A stretch of DNA of 64,000 nt from contig OX578133.1 of assembly GCA_951213105.1 (NCBI GenBank), positions 141,539,313-141,603,312 of the forward strand, read 5' to 3'. Under the pieces are notes generated by a model, which worked only from the letters and a program-made list of their open reading frames with translations, ran no database searches and was not told the origin of the DNA. Positions 34,761 to 44,101 of this stretch are shown here, piece after piece. The stretch comes from Amaurobius ferox (taxonomy: Eukaryota; Arthropoda; Arachnida; Araneae; Amaurobiidae). The position numbers and the translations under genes were made by a program. How positions within the stretch are numbered: the stretch's first letter is position 1; the number at the start of each line of letters is the position of its first letter.

Positions 34761-35640
34761 TACTTTATATTGAAAACAAATATTTTTATTTGATAAAGCC
34801 CATTTTTCAAAACAGGAAAATATGTATTATGCAAAAATAATAATAAAATTAACCTCAATAAGTAACCAGAATATAAAAATAAGCTGGTCTAGTCAATCTA
34901 ATATGCAATATTTAGAAAATGGATGGGAAAAGATACTAATGGACTCTCGGCGATTCACGTAAACATATGCAAAATAATTAAAAAATCAACCCTTGATAAT
35001 AGCCAAAATATCAAAAAAAGCTAGTTTAGTCAATCTAAAATGCAACTTTTAGAATATGGGGATGGATGGAAAAGATACTAATGAACTCTCGGCGATTCAC
35101 GAAAACATAAAGTGAATTACATAATCGCGCTGCTTATGCGAAAATAATTAAAAATTTAACTTTATGAAAAAAAAAAAGATCTTTTACATTCCAAGCAGCA
35201 GTAAGTCGTCGTCAAGGTGATTTGATTGGCCTTACCGTGCACATGGCCATAAATCCCTGTTGTCGCATTAATTTGATTGGCATTAACGCATATGCGGCTG
35301 TAAATCTCCGTTATTAAATTTGATTTGCATTAATGCCCATGCGGCCGTAAATCCCCGTTGTTACATTGATTTAGTTGACATTACCATGACCACAGCCATA
35401 AATTTACATTAGCCTTCACAGAAGTCAATTTTCCATAGGAAATTATGCAAATTCGGGAATCTGCTGTATGAGGAAGTTTCCCAAAGAAACTACAGAGAAT
35501 TCGTAGTAATCTGCATCTCCGTGAGGTCGGCAAGTTGAAAATTTCCTGACTTTTCCAGGAAAATTGCACAAAAAATCGATTTTCCCTGCAATTTCCCTGA
35601 CATTTTAGTCCACTTTCAAATTCCCGATTCTCCCAATTTC
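34761..35640. repeat. dispersed repeat segment, copy B right part
   Basis: Contains two satellite units (34830-35165), then the minisatellite (35195-35410), then TTGAAAATTTCCTGACTTTTCCAGG. Here the sites occupied by Copia and by the LINE in copy A are empty. Confidence 0.75.
35195..35410 (+). repeat. 51-bp minisatellite, second array
   Basis: Degenerate units with GTAAATCYCCGTTRTTA and TTTGATTGGCATTAA, lengths 47-51 bp. Sister of the 26810-27025 array. Confidence 0.75.
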
Positions 35641-35902
35641 CAGAGTGAGCACAAACTCTGTCACATTATCCTACTGTAAGGTAAAATGTGGAGGTCGCTA
35701 ATTATTTGTTTGGGGTAGGACTTGATGAACACTCCGTAGCAGTCAACATGACAGTCTGCCAAATTTTGAAGAAAAAAAACTGATTATTAATTCATTTATA
35801 TTTATCAATAATTATTTTTTGAAAATTATTTACTGATTTAAATTTATATACTTGAGTTTAAAATATAAAATGAATGAAATGAAAACATGTTCAAAGCTTT
35901 AA

Positions 35903-36971
35903 GCCTTTCGGGACGGCGGCATTCCGAAACTACCGTGGCCCAAAGGACGAAGCGCTTCATTTCCGAAATGTGCCCAAAAGACGGCTATTTTTTTGCGCTA
36001 AGCCTAACTCTTGAAAAAAATTCACTAAAAATCACCCGTTCAACACAGCATTCTACTTTTTTCAGGAAGAAAGCAAATACTTATTTTCTATTTGATGTAT
36101 ATTTTTATACAAATTTTCTTTTATCAAAATATTAAAAATTTTAGTGTATATATGTTTTAGGCACAGATGGTTAATTCTTTGGCATGTCCTTCCGATTTTT
36201 TAAAACTGTACCACATACATGCGTATTCTTAGACAACAAATACTTTGCAAGTACAGGAGAGGTAAAAAATTTATCCAAATACAAAGTATATCCTTTTCCT
36301 AAAAGTTCACTTAGAAATGTTTTCACAATGCGTTCTCCATACCCACCATCAGAGCTTGATAATCCCGTGTCCTTTCCAGTATACACAAGGAAATTACATT
36401 TATAGCCTCATTCCGATTCTGACGATTTATATATTTTTATTCCATATCTGGACCTTTTCGATGGGATATATTAATGAAATCCCAGCCTTAATTTCCATGA
36501 GAACATAAATAACCTAATCATTTCATTGCCGCACATTCCTTTACCCACCCCCCCTCCCCCACCCACTCAAAAAAATACTCTCTTATATTCCTCTAATTCA
36601 ACAACAAAATCAATAAAAGACAAAAATCAGAACGAGACCCGGAACTCAATTATAAAATTGTTTATGCTGCGAGAAGTGAGCTGTCTGCTTACGCTACAGA
36701 ACCATGTTTCATCCCTCCAAAGGGAGAAATAATTCATTGGATTCTCCTTGTGCCAAGGTGAAACATCTACAAAATACATTTAAGTTGCTTCCAAAGGCAT
36801 TTAACGCCATCTAGTAGACAAATACATTCAAATTAAAACGTTCCACGCAGAAACACCAATACGTGCTAGTCGTCCTTTAGGGTAAAATTTCCTCCGGCCC
36901 GAGGGCGTGCCATTCGTCCTTGAATGCAAGTTCGCAGCTGGCACGTGGGCGTGCCAATCGTCGCGAAAGGG
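35903..36971 (-). mobile_element. piggyBac-type element, copy B, internally deleted
   Basis: TTAA at 35899-35902 and 36972-36975. Left end GCCTTTCGGGACGG is diverged, right end CGTCGCGAAAGGG is intact. Orientation is opposite to copy A. It holds a transposase fragment on the minus strand. It lies in the intron flank of exon-bearing unit 2, whose empty form (ACATGTTACAGTTTTATTAA) is seen near 37352. Confidence 0.9.
36171..36386 (-). pseudogene. piggyBac transposase fragment
   Basis: About 71 codons: YTGKDTG near the start, then GYGERIVKTFLSELLGKGYTL, LYLDKFFTSPVLAKYLL with the Asp that corresponds to a catalytic Asp of the family, and a CGTV-KNRKDMPK end. These are adjacent blocks of the catalytic core. 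Both the N-terminal half and the Cys-rich C-terminus are missing, so it is not functional. Confidence 0.88.
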
Positions 36972-37006
36972 TTAATAAAAATGGAAGTTTGTGAAAAATA
37001 AATATT

Positions 37007-37075
37007 GATATAAAAGTTGATTGTCAATTCTTATTTCATCAATAAATGGCTGAGTTGGTTCTAGAAAATTAGAAT
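37007..37075 (-). pseudogene. decayed copy of the 69-nt repeat exon
   Basis: The acceptor side (TTTTTAG) and 19 or so codons are preserved (D-SNFLEPTQPFIDEIRIDNQLL), including a TQPF motif. The 3' splice donor region is replaced: where paralogues have G|GTAAAA the sequence runs on as TATCAATATT, so it should not be spliced as the others are. It lies about 30 bp from the piggyBac B end. Confidence 0.6.
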
Positions 37076-37199
37076 CTAAAAATAGATAAAAGATTGGTAG
37101 TAAAAGAATAATCTGAAATCCCTCTGACTAGATGATCGGAGTTATTTTTGTAATTTACAATCATTACATGATTATTTTGAAGCTCTGGCCAAATTAATG

Positions 37200-37570
37200 T
37201 TATCGCTTGTATTTGTTTTGTTTTTAAATCCGTAAAAGTTTAGAAAAATAAATTAATTGATTTGCATTTATCAATAATTATTTTGTGCAAAATTATTTAT
37301 TGATTTAAATTGATATGTTTGAGTTTAAAAAGTAAAATTAATGAAATGAAAACATGTTACAGTTTTATTAAAAACTGCAGTTTATGAAAAAAAAAATATT
37401 TTACCTCTGCTCAGTTGATTTTCAATTCTCATTTCAGAAATCAACAACTGAGTTGGTTCTAGAAAGTCATAATCTAAAAATATAAAAAAATAAAGTTATG
37501 CAGAAATTAATAAAAGATTAATAGTAAAAACATTGTCTGAATCCACTCGCGTTAATTAAATAGTACAATC
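37200..37570 (-). repeat. exon-bearing unit 3
   Basis: Aligns with units 1 and 2 on both sides of the exon. A further partial trace of the outer flank (TTTACAATTATTATTTTGACATCTTGA) is at about 38525-38600. Confidence 0.65.
37405..37473 (-). CDS. 69-nt phase 1-1 repeat exon
   Basis: Acceptor TTTTTAG before 37473 and donor GTAAAA after 37405, minus strand. It encodes D-YDFLEPTQLLISEMRIENQLSR. Shares FLE-TQ and EMRIENQLS with the 32045-32113 exon. Symmetric 1-1 phase lets the exon be duplicated or skipped without breaking the frame. Product unknown. Confidence 0.75.
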
Positions 37571-39125
37571 AGAAAAGTTACCAGACAAAGAATCTGCAGC
37601 AATTATGATAAAAACTGTCACACATATTATCAAAAACATGTCTAACCCAACTCAACTTGGTACAACTGACCTTGGATAAACAATGCAAATTAACACGCTC
37701 AACATTTCTTATAGCACAAGGGTCATGACTAATCACTGTCTAGTCATTGGTAACTTACTGAATAGTCCATCTAGAGCCTCCTATACATCCCTCAAAAGTT
37801 CAAATATTATTGGAAGATTTATAAAAATTTTTGCACATACACAATATGTAGTGCATGTCCATATTTTTACAAAATCAAACCTTCAAATTATCATAATTTC
37901 TGGTACAGGCACTGTATCCTTTTAAGAGTTTAAAAATTATTGCTTGCAGGATGCAGCACTTCAGCTTCTGCAATATATATTTTGAAATCCTGTTTTATTA
38001 TGTATTATAGCTGGAATGAAAGTCGTTACTTACACCATCAGGTTATTTCAGTTCAAAATAATAACTTTGTTTAGCAATCAGAAAAGATATTATGCAGGTA
38101 GAAAGAATTTAGTTTTTTTAATATTTCGTGAAATAATAGTGCTCTTGCAAGATCAACTTGTGAATCACAAAAAGGGATAACAGATAGAACAATAAGATAA
38201 ACTTAAAATGCTTCAAAACTACTATTTTTAATTTCGCAGTGGAGATATTTCTTTCCTTGATTTTTGATCTATACAGACATTTAATTTAATTTCCTCATAA
38301 TGCAGATATTTCTAAAATAAGTATTTACAAATTGTAAACTGGCCTTCTTCCATTTTAAAAAGCTAAATGTGATTGGAAGTGCAAATAAAATAAAAATTGC
38401 AATTAAAGGTGTTTAGAAATTTAGAAACTTCTGATGTTTCATCAATTAACTGATATAAGGAAATTTAAATTAATTTTTTATCTACATATCTGCTTTACTA
38501 TAAACAAATACTCTATTTTTGAAATTTACAATTATTATTTTGACATCTTGATATATGCTTAGCTTGGTAAATTAACACTCACTTGTGTTTGTTTAGTCTT
38601 TAAGATTTTCAAAAGAAGTAGGAGAAGTTGGTTTCAAAAGAAGACACATTAAGTACAGGGTTCATATTGCCTTTTCAAAGAAAAGTAGGAACAAAAACAG
38701 GAATTCTTTCTTTAAAAAGTAGGGGGGGAATCTAATTTGAGATCTGTTGACTTATTTTTAAATAATAAGTGAATATAAAATATGTTTGCAGAATAACAGA
38801 AAAATAATATCCAGAAAAATTAGTTTGAAGTTCAGACCTACACAGAAAGTTTATGAAGATAAATGTTAAATTTATGGCTTTCAGCAATAGATCACAATAA
38901 TCTGAATGCACCAATGCTGCTACAGCATTACTGTTAACAGATGCAAACTAACTATAGACATAAGAAAAACCTTAATTAGAAAGCAAACAACTTTCAATAT
39001 TAAATGACTTTAGGTTTATGACAGAAACATTAATTATGTTATATGCAAATAAAAAATTATTAAAAATTGTAATAATTGCAGACTATATTATAATTGACAG
39101 TAAAAAGAAATTAAATGTAAAATAC
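37571..39125. other. intron-like AT-rich stretch
   Basis: No gene or transposon terminus recognised. A good-looking splice donor sequence (GTAAGT, minus strand, near 38030) has no open exon beside it. Confidence 0.45.
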
Positions 39126-39733
39126 TATTGTGAACGTGTAATAATCTCTAACTGGCGCCCCACGTCTTGTCTTTTATTTCAATCACAGACCAAACGGTGC
39201 ATTCGGTTTGTTTTCTCCAGAAGACAACGATATGAACATTCTTTCCCTGACATCACTCTATGGTTTCTAGAATTTCAAGCCAGAAAAAGGGTTGCCAGAT
39301 TTGGTGATTCATAGTCAATTTGGCGACTACCCGAAATATCGCCAAATAACAATTATTCTACAAGATATTAGATAATTCTGGAGATTTCTATAGAGAAATT
39401 TCCAGAAGATTCTATAAAAAGACTATAAAAAGGACTCATCACTCCGTTGGAGTTCAGTTGGGGGTTGATAAATGGATGTGACACGAGCTACATTGGACTG
39501 TGATTTTTGCCAATGTTTTGAGAATAGTAGCTGCTGTTTTGTGAAATCACTTTTGTCAATGTTTTGAGAATAATATCACTTATGCTGTGAAAATAGTGGA
39601 GCATTTAAGTGCTGTTTATATACCATTACTGTTTACTTTATGCTTGTGAATAAGCATAACTTATCCAGAAACTTGGACGTGTTCCTGTATCCTGCGTATA
39701 TACCCATGATTCTAGAGGATACATTTTATAACA
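39126..39733 (+). repeat. LTR of a Gypsy-type element
   Basis: Starts at or near TATTGTGAACGTG and ends TTATAACA. A TATA box (TATAAAAA, 39413-39420) precedes an initiator-like ATCACTCCGTTGGAGTTCAGT. The PBS follows immediately. The start is supported by an inverted partial copy at 40046-40099. Confidence 0.75.
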
Positions 39734-39735
39734 AC

Positions 39736-39753
39736 TGGTGTCAGAAGTGGGAT
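39736..39753 (+). promoter_or_regulatory. Gypsy primer binding site, tRNA-Leu
   Basis: TGGTGTCAGAAGTGGGAT is complementary to the 3' end of a Leu tRNA (..ATCCCACTTCTGACA plus CCA). It begins 2 bp after the LTR, as in Ty3/Gypsy elements. Confidence 0.75.
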
Positions 39754-39794
39754 TTCTAGAAACTTGACAAGTGTATATGGCTGTAACTAGAAAT

Positions 39795-40045
39795 GCGATG
39801 GAGGAACAGTTGTAAATCCAGATGAGACAAGATAAAAGCAGTACAAGACAAGATGATGGCTATGATGAAAACCGAAAAGACAAGATGATGGCTAAGATTA
39901 AAGCCGGACAAAACACGATGAAATATGGATGAGATGAAAGCCAGAGAAAATGAGATGATAACTGGACAAAAGGAGATGAAGGTCAGACAAGACCAGATGA
40001 AAGAGGCTATGAAAGCTGTGCAAGCCAAGATGAAAGTCGGACAAG
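39795..40045 (+). pseudogene. Gypsy gag N-terminal remnant, coiled
   Basis: A degenerate tandem of short Met-Lys-Ala/Gln-Asp units (DEMKARENEM, QKEMKVRQDQMKEAMKAV) predicted to be a coiled coil, as seen at the start of many arthropod Gypsy Gag proteins. Broken by stops near 39813 and frame changes, and cut off where the inverted segment begins. Confidence 0.6.
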
Positions 40046-40112
40046 AAATGAAAGACAAGACTAGGAAAGCCAGTGAGAGATTATTACACATTCACAATAC
40101 TGCCCCCTCCTT
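40046..40112 (-). repeat. inverted LTR start plus polypurine tract
   Basis: In reverse, AAGGAGGGGGCAG (polypurine tract) leads into TATTGTGAATGTGTAATAATC, matching the LTR start at 39126 for about 50 bp, then changes into gag sequence of the other orientation. Confidence 0.75.
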
Positions 40113-40140
40113 AAGACTGTACGTCCCAGGCAGTATCAAT

Positions 40141-40345
40141 CTACTGTAGTCCAAAATATGGGGCCAATCTGTCGATATTGAAGAAATTTGGCTTGTACGA
40201 AGATGATTTCTGGATTCAATAAACAAAACTGCTTATTTTTTTCTTTATGACGTAGGGTTCTTCCCATTTGTACTGAACTTTTGACGAAAATCCTGGTCGT
40301 CGCCGTGGGTTGAACAGCCACACTTTGTTTTTAATTCTTCCTTCT
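40141..40345 (-). pseudogene. Gypsy Pol C-terminus (integrase tail)
   Basis: Minus strand reads KNKVWLFNPRRRPGFSSK, then KWEEPYV, and after a TGA at 40216-40218 the tail with NIDRLAPYFG and a TAG at 40141. This is the GPY/F-type end of Ty3/Gypsy integrase, where VWL-NP, W-GPY and a DRLAPY block recur. It is opposite in strand to the adjacent LTR and gag. Confidence 0.8.
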
Positions 40346-40830
40346 TTTAATTCCACCTTCTTTTTTAATTTTATGTTTTGAAACTTGGACAATCAAGGGC
40401 TTGTGAGGAAAAGGCTTATATAAAGATTTTGGTATTTATTATTTAACGTTCAATTGCCCCTTTTTTATAATCTAAAATTAATATAGTCCCTTTTTGTCAT
40501 AACCTCAATCTGCTTGGCCTCAACAGTGCATGTTTGTAATAAAACACTGTCACTAAGAGAACAGTCATTTATTTTATTACATATATATGGGTCATTTTCT
40601 CCAAACAGGCTTTTTCATCTTTCTTGTTATATCTTTTTTCTATTTTTCAACCTGTTTTCGAAATGTTTTAACATGGGTGGTTTAAAGTGGGGGGGGGGGG
40701 GGGGGGGGGACAGTAGCAGCGATCGTTTTGAGGAAATTAAATAGAAAATGCAAATTTTTATTTTCAAGACAAGTAAATGACAGCATGACAGGAGAATGAC
40801 ACTTACAGGCAACTGCTTTGTTAGTATGTA

Positions 40831-40880
<50 letters not shown>
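40346..40880. other. stretch with poly-G and microsatellites, no gene
   Basis: Possible eroded pol upstream of the integrase tail, then a run of about 20 G at 40690-40709 and a TG/TA microsatellite at 40830-40880. Long minus-strand frames here only translate the microsatellites. Confidence 0.6.
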
Positions 40881-40883
<3 letters not shown>

Positions 40884-41545
40884 TGCTGGACAATTGCTAA
40901 GGATGGATCACAAATTGAAATGCAGCACAACATTAAGCGGGGGTGGAGGCCCAGCAGGATAAAATATTGTTGCCACACTGTTTGGACATTAGAATAAAGA
41001 TCATTTATTGTTTTGAAAAATAGAGAAGGTTTTGAAACATCTGAAAGGAAAAAATAGTTCATTTCATGCTGTGTATGGAGAAATAGAAAAATGCATTTGA
41101 AAGACAGCAGGCACCTTTGAGAAAGGCGTCAGTATGGGATATGTCCACTGTAGAGTGCGATGCAACATTCCACATGTTGTGTCATGCTTTGCACAACATT
41201 ATCCAACAGTTGTTAAGGCAAGTTATCCCACTCTTCTGTCAGTGCACGGATGAGGGTGTTCTAGTTTGTTGGAGGATATTTTCGACCAGCAAGTCGCCTC
41301 CCCAAAGCATACCAAACATTTTCAATCGGGTTTAGATCTGGAGAACGTGCTGGCCATACGAAGCATTGAATTCCCTCACTGACTAGACAATCCTGAACAG
41401 AGAGTGTTCGATGACATGGTGCATTGTCATCCATGAAAACAAATTTATCACAGACAGCACCATGGAAAAGGCAAACATGAGGCAGTAGAACTTCATTTGC
41501 CCATTGCACTTTGAGCATTTGTTCTACTATGGATTTTCTCAATTG
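40881..41545 (-). mobile_element. Tc1/mariner element, copy 2, truncated
   Basis: Left terminus CACTGCTGGACAATTGC directly follows the TA microsatellite. The first 140 bp match the inverted right end of copy 1 (28640-28775). The element retains only the 3' half of the transposase and no second terminus. Confidence 0.8.
41100..41542 (-). pseudogene. Tc1-like transposase, C-terminal half
   Basis: Reads NEVLLPHVCLFHGAV, FMDDNAPCHRT (second catalytic Asp) and ARSPDLNPIENVWYALG (third acidic residue), then EEWDNLP before stops. Closer to the Tc1 consensus than copy 1 in this part. N-terminal DNA-binding domains are absent. Confidence 0.85.
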
Positions 41546-44101
41546 TGATATAAATTATTTAAAAGCTGTTGTTATCAATCGTGGTTTCTTTCCCAGCATT
41601 GTTGAGCATGCAATTAAAAAATTTTCTAAACCATCCTCCAACTAACTTCTGAAAAATATTTCAATAACATTATCATTTTACAATTTTCCCCAAAGTATCA
41701 GTAACAGATTGCTAAAATCTTTAAAAAATTCAAATTCAATATTGTGTTTAAACCTTCTAATAAACTCAAATTTTCTAATCTTAAAGATCCATTGGAAATT
41801 AATAATAGTTGGGGTATTTACAGTATTTCTTGCCAGTGGGCTCTTTCTTATATTGGTCAAACTAAATGTACTAAAATCTCATATTAAGGAACATGAAAAT
41901 ATGTAAAAAAAAAATAAGAATTTAATAAATCTATTGCCCAGCATTGCTATTAATTTATCATGGTTTTGAGTTTTATTTAGCAAGGATCATACAAAAATTC
42001 ACATCAATCTATGATCTTGACTTCTTTGAAGCTTTCCATATCCAGAAAAATTCTAGTAATTTAGTCAATGACTTGTCTAGTACTCCACTTTTGTCAGCAG
42101 TCTGACAGAGTGCCCTGCAAAAAAAAGTTTTCCCACTTTCTTCTTTATAGTCCTTTGGTACTCTTTTGTGTTGCTTTTACCTATTTTTCATCTTGTTGGG
42201 TCTCATTTATCCTTGTTCACACATGATTTGTCTTGTCAGGAAATTCCTATCGTGTTTTTACACATGTCATTCTTGTGTTGATAATTCTCATTGCGGACTG
42301 GCTGACTGATTGCTCTTCATGCTGCTTTCTGATTATCTCTCCCTTGAGTATATAATCTCCCTGCTTCTTCCATCTGCACACATTCCTCTTTTGGAGTTCG
42401 GGTTTGTTGGTTCTCTTTCCAATGTATCCTTAAAACAGCTGTATAGTGCTTATTATGTTATTTGTGCTTAACTATGTTGTTCTAGTTTTCCTTATAGTAT
42501 CTTATATATGAGTGGATAATACAATAGCTAAAGTTTTCAAAAAATCGAGAGGGTTCAGGTAGAAAATGCATCTTTTTCATATTGATTTGATATGAAATGA
42601 TCTATCAATGGAATTAAAAATTTTTTTGAGATATCAAATTCACTTGTAAATTGCACTCTCAAGGATCATCATTGGTGTTTAATGAATGTGTTTTCTCAAT
42701 AGAAAACCACCAGCTATTAAAAATTTATACTTTCAGATTTCAATTATCTGCAAAAACTATTGAAAATAGAGTCAAAAAAGATCTTGATGAAACAATGCTC
42801 TCATTTTGCAATAACTTTTGACAGTGTATATGTAAGTTTCAATATCGTAAAATATAAAAATAAACTCTGAATTAGCTTTTTTTTAACTAGTTCATCAAAA
42901 ACCAATCAAAAGGTGATATTAAATAGGTTTTTCTATGTCAAATGTTCTAATCCTCAGTCAGGCATTTTTTAAAGGAAGTTGAGATAATATTTTTTGCTTA
43001 TTTTATGGATTTTCTATTTATTTTTTAAAAATTTAGACAAAGCAAAACAGGAAATAAGACTTTTCCCAGGACTACCGCTCAACAAGCATAATAAAAATCC
43101 ATGACTTTTCTGATAAGTTTTAAAAATTTTCTAGATTGAAACACTTAACAGATTAAAGAAATTGTAAAGAAAAATGTGCAAGGGGCAAGGAAAATACACA
43201 TATATCAAAGAACTTCAGAAAACAAGCTCAATAATGCTAGTTAAAATTTTTAAATTCCCTAACTTTTCTAGGTTTGGGACTTAAAGATTTTTGTTTTCAT
43301 TTTTTTTTTAAATTCCCTGACTTTTACGTTCATTTTCAAAATCAATGATAATTGCAGGTTTTTTGTTTCTGAGGTAGGGTAACAACGCTGTTATAAATGT
43401 ACAATAAATATGATTTATACTCACATAAGCAAAATTCACATTAGTTAACAGACTAATGTGAACTGAAAGTAAATTATATCGCATTTTATAAAAGTACGCA
43501 GTTGAAAATTTCATATTATATCAGTTGCTAAAATTTTGCATTTTCATTAATGGACAAAAATAGACCTAGGTTGGTGTTCTGAAATTGTTGTTCTAGGTTA
43601 TTATTATTACTGTCTAAAATATCATAAAAATTCCCCGACTTTACCACATAAAAAAAATCTGTAAATGCTTTAATTTTTTAGTAAGTTTTTCACATTTCAG
43701 TTTTTTAAGTACGGTGGAAAACTTATGCTCAAATCTAGATTTTACAAACATTAAATTGAATGTTTCAAATTAAGATATAAGTAAGCATGTAATTTCCAAT
43801 AAGAATCAAACTTTATAAAAATATATATAGTCTACCAGTATGTAATGTAGGTTCGATTTCTGCAGGAAAAAATGGTAGATTAACTATTAAAATTGCTGAA
43901 TCTAGAAACATTTAAAATGTATTAGATAATACTAGAAAAATTAGATATATAATACTTATATAATTAAAGATTTATATTTTCAGATATAAATCTTTAATTA
44001 TATCTGAGTATTATATATATGAATATTTAATAGAACTTACACTAGTACTTAATTATAAAAGTTTGTATTTAAAATATACATTATAAGAAACATTTGATAT
44101 A
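41546..44101. other. gene-free AT-rich stretch
   Basis: No frames with recognisable products. 43250-43325 carries the dispersed AATTCCCTGACTTTT motif also present in the 11-kb, 27-kb and 35-kb repeats. Confidence 0.45.
43945..44018. repeat. long hairpin next to Tigger copy 2
   Basis: TAATTAAAGATTTATAT (43961-43977) pairs perfectly with 43984-44000 around a 6-nt loop. Outer arms ATATATAATACT and AGTATTATATAT extend it with a small bulge. Confidence 0.9.

Larger units (their letters stand above)
35790..37190 (-). repeat. exon-bearing unit 2, interrupted by piggyBac B
   Basis: Flanks 35790-35902 and 36976-37190 align with units 1 and 3. Contains the decayed exon 37007-37075. Confidence 0.7.

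Noticed and set aside
40627..41062. Two long minus-strand frames with Ile-Tyr repeats
   Set aside because: They run through the TA/TG microsatellite, the poly-G run and a Tc1 terminus.
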